This document shows, in pieces, positions 39,817-51,074 of a stretch of DNA of 64,000 nt. This stretch comes from Streptomyces avermitilis MA-4680 = NBRC 14893. GTDB taxonomy: Bacteria > Actinomycetota > Actinomycetes > Streptomycetales > Streptomycetaceae. Under the pieces are notes generated by a model. It did no database searches. It saw only the letters and a program-made list of their open reading frames with translations, and was not told the origin of the DNA. The stretch lies in NCBI RefSeq assembly GCF_000009765.2, contig NC_003155.5:3968001-4032000 (forward strand), in the 5' to 3' direction. Every line of letters begins with the position of its first letter. The stretch's first letter is position 1. The position numbers and the translations under genes are program-made.

Positions 39817-40521
39817 TCAACGGTCCAGGTGTTTGCGCAAACCGTGGTCGAGCTTGCGCGTCACGCGGTCCGACACACGGTCGAGGATGTCCGCGACCAA
39901 CTTGCCCCGCTTGGGCCTTGCCTCGACGTTTCCGAGTATGGCCAGTCCGTCCACGTAGACCACGGGGGCGTCGGCGTCGCCCGAATCCAGCGTGCTCACC
40001 TCGAAGTTGCCGAGCACACCGCCGCCGGTGCCGCGCAGCGAGACGTTCTCCGGGACGCGGATCTCCACGTTGCCGAAGACCGAGATCACCTTGATCACGA
40101 CCTGCTGGTACTCGAAGATCGCCTCGCTGAGGTCGATCTCGACGCTGCCGAAGATCGCGTACGCGTGCATCCGACGTCCGGCACGCCAGCGGCCCTTGCG
40201 CATGGCCGCGCTGAACACCGCCACCACGTTCTCGTCGGGCTCGACGGGTATCGCGCCGGCCGTGGGGCGGTTCGGCGCCGGGGCGTATGCCGGGGTCGCG
40301 CGAAGCGGGTGGGCGGCGGGCAGGTCCCGCACCAGAGGCTCCAGCTCGCCGACGGTCCTGGCGCGGTAGACCTCCTCGACGCGCTCGGCGTGCTCCTCGG
40401 CGGTGAGGCGGCCCTCGGCGAGGGCTTCGCGCAGGATGTCCGCGATCCGGTCGCGATCGGCGTCCGAGGCCCGCAGTTCGCTCTGCTGCTGCCGGAGTTC
40501 AGTCTGCTTCTGAAGGTCCAC
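39817..40521 (-). CDS. DUF1707 SHOCT-like protein with cell-wall-active-response domain
   Basis: 234 residues. Residues ~17-70 are a DUF1707 domain ('LRASDADRDRIADILREALA' then 'EGRLTAEEHAERVEEVYRAR'). The C-terminal ~120 residues are repeated beta strands of the type 'AIFGSVEIDLSEA...VISVFGNVEIRVPENV...ILGNVEAR', as in the LiaF-like cell-wall-stress family. There is no membrane segment. It is common in streptomycetes; the role is unproved, possibly an envelope stress sensor. Confidence 0.85.
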   Translation of the reverse strand: MDLQKQTELRQQQSELRASDADRDRIADILREALAEGRLTAEEHAERVEEVYRARTVGELEPLVRDLPAAHPLRATPAYAPAPNRPTAGAIPVEPDENVVAVFSAAMRKGRWRAGRRMHAYAIFGSVEIDLSEAIFEYQQVVIKVISVFGNVEIRVPENVSLRGTGGGVLGNFEVSTLDSGDADAPVVYVDGLAILGNVEARPKRGKLVADILDRVSDRVTRKLDHGLRKHLDR

Positions 40522-40709
40522 GGCAGCAGCGTACCCAAACGCGATAGATCGCGACTACCCCTCGTGAGCGCCTGTGGAAAACCCTTTGGAAACCCTTTCC
40601 TCGCCGAACTGAGCCTTACCTCACAAGCTCGGTGTCCGCGCCAGGTCCTACGCTGGTGGACGCTGCCAACGGAGGCCAGCCGCTGTCTGTCGAGTGAGGA
40701 ATGGGCGAG

Positions 40710-42377
<1,668 letters not shown>

Positions 42378-42393
42378 CCGGTTCCGTACCGAG

Positions 42394-42427
42394 GAGGGCC
42401 CTGGCCGGCGTGTCGGCCAGGGCCCTC
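42394..42427 (+). terminator. Hairpin terminator after the class I fumarase gene
   Basis: A perfect 14-bp stem (42394-42407 with 42414-42427) and a GCGTGT loop, 17 bases after the stop codon. Confidence 0.85.
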
Positions 42428-42579
42428 GTGCGCTCCCGTTCCGACACAAATGAACAAATTGCAATGCCATTCGGTTAGTTGGAAAACATCCCGTCTTGGG
42501 CGATGTCAACGGACATGCCCCGGACATATCCTGATGGAGGGTCATACAGGGGGTCGGCGCAGCCATGGGGGAGCGGGAC

Positions 42580-43002
42580 ATGGTCTTCAATCAGTCCGGG
42601 TGGAATGTCGGCAAGGTCTACAACATCGCGGGCGATCTCCGCCTCACCGACCGGAGCTCCCCCCAGGAGTTCGCCGAGGCGCTGAACGAACTGCGGTCAC
42701 GTATACGGGCCCTGGAGGACGTTCCCGGCGCCGATCTCGCGGCCATGGACGCGGAGCTGGCCCAGGCGGCACTGGCCGCGGACACCCACGCCGGCGAACA
42801 CGCCACCGACGCCGCCACCGACGACGCCGCGAGCGGCGAAGACGCCACCGGAGACGGCCCGTCGCCCGGTGACGACATCGTCGCCGGCCGGCTGACGAGG
42901 GTCGCGAACCGGCTGCGCGCGCTCGGCACGGCGACCGCGGCGGCCTCCGAACTCGGCACCTCCCTCGACACCATGGCCCAGTGGGTCGGGCACCACCTCT
43001 GA
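42580..43002 (+). CDS. Small partner protein of the NACHT NTPase
   Basis: About 140 residues. The ATG at 42580 has GGGGGAG six bases upstream; the ATG at 42565 would add five residues. It opens 'MVFNQSGWNVGKVYNIAGDL', the kind of short Asn-rich beta motif found at the start of proteins encoded next to STAND NTPases. A helical middle ('EFAEALNELRSRIRALE'), an Asp/Ala-rich linker and a C-terminal helix ('LGTSLDTMAQWVGHHL') follow. I do not recognise a named family. It ends 12 bases before the NACHT gene, so they form one operon. AT-rich sequence at 42440-42545 lies upstream. Confidence 0.75.
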   Translation: MVFNQSGWNVGKVYNIAGDLRLTDRSSPQEFAEALNELRSRIRALEDVPGADLAAMDAELAQAALAADTHAGEHATDAATDDAASGEDATGDGPSPGDDIVAGRLTRVANRLRALGTATAAASELGTSLDTMAQWVGHHL

Positions 43003-43014
43003 TCGGCCCGTGCC

Positions 43015-46000
43015 ATGTCAGGCTTCGACATCACAGGTCCCGAGGACCCGGCCGGCGCCCCCGACGGCGCCCCCGGTGAGCGGGAGGCCAGGGTCAACCT
43101 GCCGGGCGCCGTGGACGCCGCCGTCACCCATCAGCCCGACTGGGCCGTCGACTCGGTCTACATGGCGAAGGAGATCTCGTTCGTCGACCGCCGGGTCATG
43201 GTCAACGAGACACCCGCGCCGGCCCCGGACCCGTCCGGGTCTCCCGCCCCCGCCGACGGGCCCGCGTTCCGCAAGGCCCTCGCGAGAGTGCTGCTGGGCA
43301 AGCTGACGTCCACACTCGACGAGACCCACTGGCTGGACCACAAACTGGTCGAGCTGACCGCCATCGTCGAGGACGTGGACGGATACCCGGCCGCGGGCCA
43401 CCGCAGCCTGTGGCGCAGGCGGGGACGGTACGCCACCCGGCCCCTCACCCAGGTGCTGGCCCGCCCCGAAACGGATCTCATCCTGCTCCAGGGCGCCCCC
43501 GGCGCCGGCAAGAGCGTCGCCATGTGGCAGCACGCCGTGGAAGGACTCCGGCAGATCGTGTCCGGACGGAATCCGGACCTGCCCCTGCCCATCTACGTCA
43601 ACCTGCGGGAACTGAGGGCGAAGCCGGACGAGATCAACACCGATGTGCTGCGGAAGTACATCGCCCAGCAGACGGGCCCCAGGGGAAGCATCGAGATCGC
43701 CTCCTACTTCGCCCACTGCTTCACCGAGGATCTGCGCAGACGCCGGGTGACCCTGTTGCTCGACTCCTTCGACGAGATCCCCGCGGTCCTCGGCAGTGCG
43801 ACCGTGGACAAGGCGGTGTCGCCCTACGTCCAGACGGTCATCGAACTCGTCGGGGGCGGCGGAAGGTGCGTCGTGGCCTCCCGGGAGTACAAGGGGCCGC
43901 GCGCCGCGGGCTGGACCCGGCTGCACATCCTGGGACTGTCGTCGGAGCAGCAGGAGTCCTTCCTGCGCGGTCTCGGGCTCGGCCGCGAGGACATCGGTCT
44001 CGTCCAGCCCCTCCTCACCGACCCGCGGCACGGGTTCGTGACGGAGCTCCAGAATCCGCTCAGCCTGAAGCTTCTCGCGAGCTATGTGGAGGCGCGGCAC
44101 ACTCTTCCGGAGCGCCCGAGCGCCGTGTTCGAGGAGTATGTGTCGCAGCGCCTGCACGCGGCCGTGGAGACGGCCCGCGACACCGGTGAACTGCGGCGGG
44201 TCGAGGACTTCCTCGCGCGGTTCGCCTTCCGGCTGACGTCGACGGACGGCGGGCTCTCGGTGAGCGAACGGGAGTACGGGGAGGAGATCGTGCGGGAGGC
44301 GGGTGACGACGCCGCCGTACGCGAGCTGCTGCTGCGCGTCGTGCCGGCGTCCAGGCTCCTCGTCTCCGCGCCGGAGGGCCGGCATGCCGGCCGCCGGGTG
44401 TTCTTCGGCCACCGCCGCGTACAGCAGTACTTCGCGAGCCGCCACGTCGCGTCGCGTCCCTCCGCGGTCGCGCCCTTCGAGCTGGTGACCAACGGCCGCT
44501 GGCGCGAGACGGCCGTGACCGTGCTCCAGGACGGTTCCCCGGAGATCACCGGCCCCCTGATGGCGGAGCTGGCCGGGGTGCTGACCGCCGAGTGGGGCCG
44601 CTACCGGGCCATGGAGGAGGCGAGCCGAAGAGAGTACGTACCCATCGCCGAGGAGTTCACGTGGTCGTCGTACGGGGAGTTGGTCGGCGAGGAGGGCGCC
44701 AACCCTCCCCCGCTGCTCACCCCCTTCGCCTGGTCCCCGATGGCCGTGCACTGCCTGGAGCTGCTGACCGCCGCCTACCACGGCCAGTCGCAGTGGCCCC
44801 GGGCGGAGATCGAGGGGCTGGTCCAGGCACTGGTGGATGCCGCCTGGAGGCGCGGCAGCGTCAGTGACCGCAAGTTCGCCGTCGACTGTCTGCCCCTGCT
44901 GCCGGAGCCGGTCCGCGAGCGGTACATCGACCGCGCGTTCGCCGGTGGCAGCGGCTGGATCCGCACCACGGCGCTGCGCGACTGCGCCACGTTGCCCGCC
45001 CTGACCCCCGGCATCCGCCGGTCCATCCGCCGGCTGCTGATCACCATGCTCAGCGAGCGGTCGCTCGCCACGGAGTCCCACGCCGTCGACGTCGACCTGC
45101 GGCGCCTGCACGGGGACGACGACCTGGTCCGGGTGCGCCGGATCATCAGCTGGTCGCCGAAGGCGGTCGCCGTCATCTGCGTCCTGCACGCCCTGGTGGC
45201 CATGGCGGCACCGGGTGCGTACTGGTGGCGTCTGCGGGACCAGCTGCTGTGGTGGTACGCCGTGCCGCTCTTCTTCTTCTGGTGGTTCCAGTCCACCCAG
45301 CCCCTGTCCTACGGCGTCGGAAAGAGCCGGACGCGGCTGTTCTTCGAACGGGTCGTCAACCGCACGGTCGGCGTGGAGATGGACGTCCTGGAGACCGACG
45401 TCCTGCTGGGCAGCCTGGTGATGATCGCCGGCTTGCAGGCGGCCCTTCAGGTGGCCCTGGGCTTCTACGAGATCACCGAGGGCCATACGACGTGGGGCCT
45501 GCTGGAGATCACGCTCTACGCGCCGCTGAGCGTCTGTGCGCTCCTGTGGGGCCCCAGCCTGCTGTACGCGGTCCGCCAAGGGCGCTCGTCCCGCGAGTTG
45601 AGCGCGATCAGGCTGGTTCTGGTCGTTCCCGACACGATGCGCCTCCCGGACCATCCGGCGCGTGCGCTGTCCCGGCAGACCTGGGCGAGGTTCGCCTGGG
45701 ACTCGCTGTGGGGCCTGCTCAAGATGGCGGTGTTCACCTCCCCCGTCTGGGGCACCTTCGCCCTGCTCTACTACGCGGGAGGACACACCGGACACATCCT
45801 GGCGCTCGTCCTGCTGGGCCTGCTCACCGGCTATTTCCCCCTGGTCGTGGTGATCGGCCTGGTCCGTGAGTTCCGGGCGCACCGCCGGGTGCAGCGTGCC
45901 GTCCTGCGGGGCTCCAGGGGCGGTGCCGCCTTCGTCGAGGCCATGTTCTCGCTGCGGGACACCGGTGAGGCGGCCGAGTACGTGCGGCGCATCCGCGGCA

Positions 46001-46206
46001 TTCCCGGCATGGACGCCGAGAAGCTGGACCGGCAGGCCGTCCGGGCCTCCATCGCCTACCTCCAGAACCGTCCCGGGGCGAAGCCGTCGGACCCGGCGCC
46101 GGCCGGCTTCGCCGTCACCGCCCCGCGCAGGCCCGCCGCCTGGCGGGCGGACGACGCCCTGCTGGACGAACTGGGCCGCCTGGACGAACACCTGCGCGCG
46201 CGCTAG
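43015..46206 (+). CDS. NACHT-domain STAND NTPase with C-terminal membrane segments
   Basis: 1063 residues. The first ~60 contain 'VDSVYMAKEISFVDRRVMVN', similar in style to the partner protein. The NACHT core has Walker A 'GAPGAGKS' (160-167) and Walker B 'LLLDSFDEIP' with Asp250-Glu254; 'RRVFFGHRRVQQYFASRHVA' marks the winged-helix region after the NTPase. A helical, repeat-poor middle follows. Residues ~715-950 hold about six membrane helices ('AVICVLHALVAMAAPGAY', 'YAVPLFFFWWF', 'LVMIAGLQAALQVALGFY' and others). NACHT proteins of bacteria are often antiphage sensors whose effector domain responds to infection; here the effector could be the membrane region. Defence is an inference. Confidence 0.85.
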   Translation: MSGFDITGPEDPAGAPDGAPGEREARVNLPGAVDAAVTHQPDWAVDSVYMAKEISFVDRRVMVNETPAPAPDPSGSPAPADGPAFRKALARVLLGKLTSTLDETHWLDHKLVELTAIVEDVDGYPAAGHRSLWRRRGRYATRPLTQVLARPETDLILLQGAPGAGKSVAMWQHAVEGLRQIVSGRNPDLPLPIYVNLRELRAKPDEINTDVLRKYIAQQTGPRGSIEIASYFAHCFTEDLRRRRVTLLLDSFDEIPAVLGSATVDKAVSPYVQTVIELVGGGGRCVVASREYKGPRAAGWTRLHILGLSSEQQESFLRGLGLGREDIGLVQPLLTDPRHGFVTELQNPLSLKLLASYVEARHTLPERPSAVFEEYVSQRLHAAVETARDTGELRRVEDFLARFAFRLTSTDGGLSVSEREYGEEIVREAGDDAAVRELLLRVVPASRLLVSAPEGRHAGRRVFFGHRRVQQYFASRHVASRPSAVAPFELVTNGRWRETAVTVLQDGSPEITGPLMAELAGVLTAEWGRYRAMEEASRREYVPIAEEFTWSSYGELVGEEGANPPPLLTPFAWSPMAVHCLELLTAAYHGQSQWPRAEIEGLVQALVDAAWRRGSVSDRKFAVDCLPLLPEPVRERYIDRAFAGGSGWIRTTALRDCATLPALTPGIRRSIRRLLITMLSERSLATESHAVDVDLRRLHGDDDLVRVRRIISWSPKAVAVICVLHALVAMAAPGAYWWRLRDQLLWWYAVPLFFFWWFQSTQPLSYGVGKSRTRLFFERVVNRTVGVEMDVLETDVLLGSLVMIAGLQAALQVALGFYEITEGHTTWGLLEITLYAPLSVCALLWGPSLLYAVRQGRSSRELSAIRLVLVVPDTMRLPDHPARALSRQTWARFAWDSLWGLLKMAVFTSPVWGTFALLYYAGGHTGHILALVLLGLLTGYFPLVVVIGLVREFRAHRRVQRAVLRGSRGGAAFVEAMFSLRDTGEAAEYVRRIRGIPGMDAEKLDRQAVRASIAYLQNRPGAKPSDPAPAGFAVTAPRRPAAWRADDALLDELGRLDEHLRAR

Positions 46207-46274
46207 GTACCGGACGCTCCCGCGGGGAACAGTGGGCCCGTCGGAAGTGCTGTGTCAGGTGGAGGTGATCGTCG

Positions 46275-47678
46275 ATGACCGACGAGGACGACAAGCAGAA
46301 CTACCGTGTCGAGCACGACTCCATGGGTGAGGTCCGTGTCCCCGCGGACGCCAAGTGGCGGGCCCAGACCCAGCGTGCCGTGGAGAACTTCCCCATCTCC
46401 GGGCAGCGGCTCGAGCGGGCGCACATCGAGGCCCTCGCCCGGATCAAGGGAGCCGCCGCCAAGGTGAACGCCGAGTTGGGCGTGCTCGACAAGGACGTCG
46501 CCGAGGCCATTCAGGAGGCGGCCGCCGAGGTCGCGGAGGGGCGTTGGGACGAGCACTTCCCCGTGGACGTGTTCCAGACCGGCTCCGGGACCTCGTCCAA
46601 CATGAACGCCAACGAGGTCATCGCCACGCTCGCGACCGAACGGCTCGGCAGGGACGTACACCCCAATGACCACGTGAACGCGTCGCAGTCGTCGAACGAC
46701 GTGTTCCCGTCCAGCATTCACATCGCGGCCACCGCCGCCGTCACCCGCGATCTGGTACCCGCCCTGGAGCACCTGGCCGCCGCGCTGGGCCGCAAGTCCG
46801 AGGAGTTCGCGGACGTCGTGAAGGCCGGGCGTACGCATCTCATGGACGCGACGCCCGTGACCCTGGGGCAGGAGTTCGGCGGATACGCGGCCCAGGTGCG
46901 GTACGGCGTCGAGCGGCTGGCCGCCTCCCTGCCGCGGCTCGCCGAACTGCCCCTCGGGGGCACCGCGGTCGGGACCGGGATCAACACCCCGCCGGGCTTC
47001 TCCGCCGCCGTCATCGCCGAGGTCGCCCGCGTCACCGGGCTGCCGCTCACCGAGGCGCGCGACCACTTCGAGGCGCAGGGTGCGCGGGACGGGATCGTCG
47101 AGACCAGCGGGCAGTTGCGGACCATCGCCGTAGGACTGACGAAGATCGCGAACGATCTGCGGTGGATGGCTTCGGGGCCGCGTACCGGGCTCTCCGAGAT
47201 CAGCCTGCCCGACCTTCAGCCGGGGTCCTCGATCATGCCCGGCAAGGTGAATCCCGTGATTCCCGAGGCCGTGCTGATGGTCGCCGCACAGGTGACGGGC
47301 AACGACGCGACCGTCGCCGCCGCCGGAGCCGCCGGCAACTTCGAACTCAATGTGATGCTGCCCGTCATCGCGAAGAACGTGCTGGAGTCCGTCCGGCTGC
47401 TCGCCCATGTCTCCCGGCTGCTGGCCGACCGCACCGTCGACGGGATCGTCGCCCATCGCGACCGGGCCCGTGAGTACGCCGAGTCGTCACCGTCCGTCGT
47501 CACCCCGCTGAACAAGTACATCGGGTACGAGGAGGCCGCGAAGGTCGCCAAGAAGGCCCTCGCCGAGCGGCAGACGATCCGTCAGGTCGTCCTGGAGAGC
47601 GGATACGTGGACCGTGGCGACCTCACCCTGGAGCAGCTCGACGAGGCGCTCGACGTCCTGCGGATGACGCACCCCTGA
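46275..47678 (+). CDS. fumC: Class II fumarate hydratase
   Basis: 467 residues with GGAGGTGATC upstream of the ATG. Superfamily motifs are '[18 protein letters not shown]', '[20 protein letters not shown]' and the signature loop '[15 protein letters not shown]'. The oxygen-stable enzyme interconverts fumarate and malate in the TCA cycle. It lies next to the accessory NACHT pair, which separates it from the class I gene. Confidence 0.95.
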
Positions 47679-47792
47679 CGGGGCTCACCACCGTGACCCG
47701 GGTGTGTCCCGTCGCCGCGCGGACGCCGGGTCATGGCGTGAACCGTGACGGGCATCGCAGCGTCGTATGCCTGTGGCACCTAATATCTGTTC

Positions 47793-48485
47793 ATGGCAGA
47801 CGGTGGAGCGGTGAGACGAGTGAAAGCGGACGGTTCGACGGCGCACTGGGCCCCGGGCAGCCATATCCTGTGGCGCTACCGGGAGAACGCCGGCGAGCAC
47901 TTCCACATCGCGCGGCCCGTGACCGTCGTACGGGACGACGACGAACTGCTCGCGGTGTGGCTGGCACCCGGCACCGAATGCATGCGGCCGGTGCTCGCGG
48001 ACGGCACGCCCGTGCACGTCGAGCCGCTGGAGTCCCGTTACACCAAGCCGCGCACGGTGCAGCTGGACCGCTGGTTCGGCACCGGGGTGCTCAAGCTGGC
48101 GCGGCCCGGCGAGCCGTGGTCGGTGTGGCTGTTCTGGGAACCGGGCTGGCTGTTCAAGAACTGGTACGTGAACCTGGAGGAACCGCTGACGCGTTGGGCC
48201 GGCGGGGTCGACTCCGAGGACCACTTCCTGGACATCTCCGTGCATCCGGACCGCACTTGGGGCTGGCGTGACGAGGACGAGTTCGCGCAGGCCCAGCGGG
48301 ACGGTCTGATGGACGCCGAACTCGCCGCTCGGGTGCGAAAAGCGGGACACTCGGCGGTGGAGGTGATCCGCGCCTGGGGCCCGCCGTTCTCGGACGGCTG
48401 GCAGCACTGGCGCCCGGATCCCTCCTGGGCCGTACCGCCCCTGCCGGAGGACTGGGACCGTACGCCCGCGCAGATGGCGACGTGA
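47793..48485 (+). CDS. DUF402 (FomD-like) protein
   Basis: 230 residues. The DUF402 core has 'WFWEPGW'-type sequence ('SVWLFWEPGWLFKNWYVNLE') followed by 'DHFLDISVHPDRTWGWRDED', whose Tyr/Lys/Asp residues form the metal-phosphate site of FomD-type hydrolases. FomD cleaves nucleotidyl phosphonates in fosfomycin synthesis; stand-alone homologues in Streptomyces may hydrolyse nucleoside diphosphates. The substrate is unknown. Confidence 0.85.
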   Translation: MADGGAVRRVKADGSTAHWAPGSHILWRYRENAGEHFHIARPVTVVRDDDELLAVWLAPGTECMRPVLADGTPVHVEPLESRYTKPRTVQLDRWFGTGVLKLARPGEPWSVWLFWEPGWLFKNWYVNLEEPLTRWAGGVDSEDHFLDISVHPDRTWGWRDEDEFAQAQRDGLMDAELAARVRKAGHSAVEVIRAWGPPFSDGWQHWRPDPSWAVPPLPEDWDRTPAQMAT

Positions 48486-48603
48486 GACCCTTGTCGCGCC
48501 CCCGTGGTACAACCGTAGGATCGTCCTCCGCAAGGGCACACGCAGCAGCAACTCCCGCAGTATGTGCTGGGCTTGACCGAACGTCACCGAGGGGCGGCAG
48601 GAC

Positions 48604-48786
48604 GTGAGCGAGGGGTACGAGGGCTACACCGGATCGGCTTCCAGGCGGCCGGACGGCGGATCAAGAACAGCCTCTGACCACGCGGGAATTCCGTTCCTGG
48701 GGCACGTATTCCGGGTATCGGCATTTCTGCGGGACGAACTGCACGCGCGGCGCGCAGCCCCGGACGGATGGATTCGACACGCGTGA
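48604..48786 (+). CDS. Small ORF coupled to a PP2C phosphatase gene
   Basis: 60 codons from a GTG at 48604 (SEGYEGYTGSASRRPDG) with a GGCAGGA element upstream. It ends in TGA overlapping the GTG start of the phosphatase gene. I recognise no domain. The stop/start overlap suggests translational coupling; it could be a real small protein or a leader peptide. Confidence 0.5.
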   Translation: MSEGYEGYTGSASRRPDGGSRTASDHAGIPFLGHVFRVSAFLRDELHARRAAPDGWIRHA

Positions 48787-50918
48787 CGGAGCACCCCACC
48801 TCGCATGAGCGCCGCCAGCCGAGCGCCGGCCGGCCCTCCGCCCCCGCGGACCCCCGCGGGGCGCTCCTGCGTACCCCGGAACCGCTGCAGACGCCGTCGT
48901 CGTCGGCGGCCTTACCCGCACAGGCCCGCACCGGCGACGCACCCACCGGACAGGGCACGACGACACCGTGCGGCAAGGGTCCGTCCGGCGGCCAGGGCAC
49001 TCCCACGCCCCCGGGTGCGGGCGGCGCCAAGCCGTCCACCCCTGGCGCCGAGCACTCGCAGCCCTCGGACGCGGGTCCCGACGCGCACCGCCCGCGCCCC
49101 GCTCCCGAGGGCATCCCGGCCCAGCCGGGCGGGGAGCAGGACAGGGTCGCCCCGGCAGCGGGCGGCGGGGACCGGCGCACCGGGCAGGGGCTGCCGCCCG
49201 GCGGCCCGATGCCGATGCGGCGCGACGGGGACCGGCTGCGCTTCGTGGGCGCCGCGACCCGGCGGATCGCCCGCGGCATCGACCTCGACGAGATCGTGAT
49301 GGGCCTGTGCCGGGCCACCGTGCCGACCTTCTCGGACGCGATCCTCGTCTATCTGCGCGATCCGCTGCCGGTCGGCGACGAGCGGCCCATAGGGCCCATG
49401 GTGCTGCGGCTGCGGCGCACCGACCGCATCCCCGAGGAGCGGGACACCGACGGCGGCTTCCTGACCGCGTTCCAGCCGGAGCCCGCCTCCGAGCTGTCGG
49501 CGGTCACGGCCGAACTGAGCGAGGTGCGGCCGGGCGGCGCGCTCGCCGAGGTGCTGCGCGGAGTACGGCCCGTCTTCGCGGACGCGCCCGCCGCCCGGGC
49601 CGCGCTGCCCGAACTCCTCGGCGACGATCTGCCCATGCCCAGCGGGCAGCGCGCGATCCTGGCCCCGCTGCGCGGCCGCCGCCGCGTCATCGGTGCCGCC
49701 CTGTTCCTGCGCCGCCCCGAGCGCATGGCGTTCGAGGCGGACGACCTGCTGGTCGCCGCCCAGCTCGCCACGCACAGCGCGCTCGGCATCGACAAGGCGG
49801 TGCTGTACGGCCGCGAGGCGTACATCGCCGACGAGCTCCAGCGCACGATGCTGCCCGAGACGCTGCCCCGGCCCACCGGCGTGCGCCTGGCCAGCAGGTA
49901 TCTTCCGGCCGCCGAGACCGCGCGGGTGGGCGGTGACTGGTACGACGCCATTCCGCTGCCCGGCAGCCGGGTCGCGCTCGTCGTCGGTGACGTCATGGGC
50001 CACTCCATGACCTCGGCGGCGATCATGGGCCAGCTGCGGACCACCGCGCAGACCCTGGCCGGGCTGGACCTGCCGCCGCAGGAGGTGCTGCACCACCTCG
50101 ACGAGCAGGCCCAGCGCCTGGGCACCGACCGCATGGCGACCTGCCTGTACGCCGTCTACGACCCGGTCGCACACCGCATCACCATCGCCAACGCGGGCCA
50201 TCCGCCGCCGGTGCTGCTGCACCTGGGCGGCCGGGCCGAGGTGCTGCGGGTGCCGCCGGGCGCCCCGATCGGCGTAGGCGGGGTGGACTTCGAGGCGGTC
50301 GAGCTGGACGCGCCCGCCGGGGCCACGCTGCTGCTGTACACGGACGGGCTGGTCGAGTCCCGGCTGCGCGACGTGTGGACCGGGATAGAGCAGCTGCGGG
50401 AGAAGCTCGCCGCCACCGCCCAGCTGACCGGCCCGGACCATCCGCCGCCGCTCGAGGCCCTGTGCGACGAGGTGCTCGACATGCTGGGCCCCGGCGACCG
50501 GGACGACGACATCGCGCTGCTCGCCGCCCGCTTCGACGGGATCGCGCCCAGCGATGTGGCGTACTGGTTCCTGGAGCCCGAGGAGACCGCACCGGGCCGG
50601 GCGCGCAAGCTCGCCCGCCGTGCGCTGTCCCGCTGGGGCCTGGAGGAGCTCAGCGACTCCATGGAGCTCCTGGTCAGCGAGGTCGTCACCAATGCCGTGC
50701 GCTATTCGACCCGTCCGATCACCTTGCGGCTGCTGCGTACGGACGTGCTGCGCTGCGAGGTCGGCGACGATGTGCCGCAGCTGCCGCGACTGCGACAGGC
50801 GCGGGCCACGGACGAGGGCGGACGCGGCCTCTACCTGGTGAACAAGCTGGCCAGGCGGTGGGGCGCGACCCGGCTGAGCACGGGAAAGGTGGTCTGGTTC
50901 GAGTTGAACCGGAGCTGA
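48783..50918 (+). CDS. PP2C/SpoIIE-type phosphatase with GAF and ATPase domains
   Basis: 711 residues from the GTG at 48783 overlapping the upstream stop; the in-frame ATG at 48768 is an alternative. Residues ~1-140 are Pro/Ala/Gly-rich. A GAF-like domain (~155-335) precedes the SpoIIE phosphatase domain, with metal-binding 'VGGDWYDAI' and 'VVGDVMGHSMTSAAIMG', 'TCLYAVYDP...ITIANAGHPPP' and 'GDRDDDIALLAARF'. The last ~120 residues are an RsbW-like ATPase ('SMELLVSEVVTNAVRYSTRP', 'DEGGRGLYLVNKLARRWG'). This phosphatase-kinase fusion dephosphorylates STAS antagonists in partner-switching control of sigma factors. Confidence 0.9.
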   Translation: MTEHPTSHERRQPSAGRPSAPADPRGALLRTPEPLQTPSSSAALPAQARTGDAPTGQGTTTPCGKGPSGGQGTPTPPGAGGAKPSTPGAEHSQPSDAGPDAHRPRPAPEGIPAQPGGEQDRVAPAAGGGDRRTGQGLPPGGPMPMRRDGDRLRFVGAATRRIARGIDLDEIVMGLCRATVPTFSDAILVYLRDPLPVGDERPIGPMVLRLRRTDRIPEERDTDGGFLTAFQPEPASELSAVTAELSEVRPGGALAEVLRGVRPVFADAPAARAALPELLGDDLPMPSGQRAILAPLRGRRRVIGAALFLRRPERMAFEADDLLVAAQLATHSALGIDKAVLYGREAYIADELQRTMLPETLPRPTGVRLASRYLPAAETARVGGDWYDAIPLPGSRVALVVGDVMGHSMTSAAIMGQLRTTAQTLAGLDLPPQEVLHHLDEQAQRLGTDRMATCLYAVYDPVAHRITIANAGHPPPVLLHLGGRAEVLRVPPGAPIGVGGVDFEAVELDAPAGATLLLYTDGLVESRLRDVWTGIEQLREKLAATAQLTGPDHPPPLEALCDEVLDMLGPGDRDDDIALLAARFDGIAPSDVAYWFLEPEETAPGRARKLARRALSRWGLEELSDSMELLVSEVVTNAVRYSTRPITLRLLRTDVLRCEVGDDVPQLPRLRQARATDEGGRGLYLVNKLARRWGATRLSTGKVVWFELNRS

Positions 50919-51074
50919 GGGGGTACGCGTCCCGTCTCGCCCCGGGATCACCTCCGCCCAGAACCGAACCGAAGTTGGATCCCGTCCAAATGTTGCCGAC
51001 GTCCCGTCGGCGGAGTTGACTGCTGGGGTGAGCGAAGCGACCTAACGACCCTCTTCTTTGACGGGAGGACGCTC

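Noticed and set aside
43018..46191. A 1057-codon minus-strand open frame opposite the NACHT gene
   Set aside because: The plus strand carries intact Walker motifs and membrane helices; the minus frame has no domain and Gln/Arg/Gly-rich shadow composition.
47793..48485. FomD-like gene as evidence for phosphonate biosynthesis
   Set aside because: No PEP mutase or other phosphonate gene is nearby; stand-alone DUF402 proteins are common in actinomycetes.
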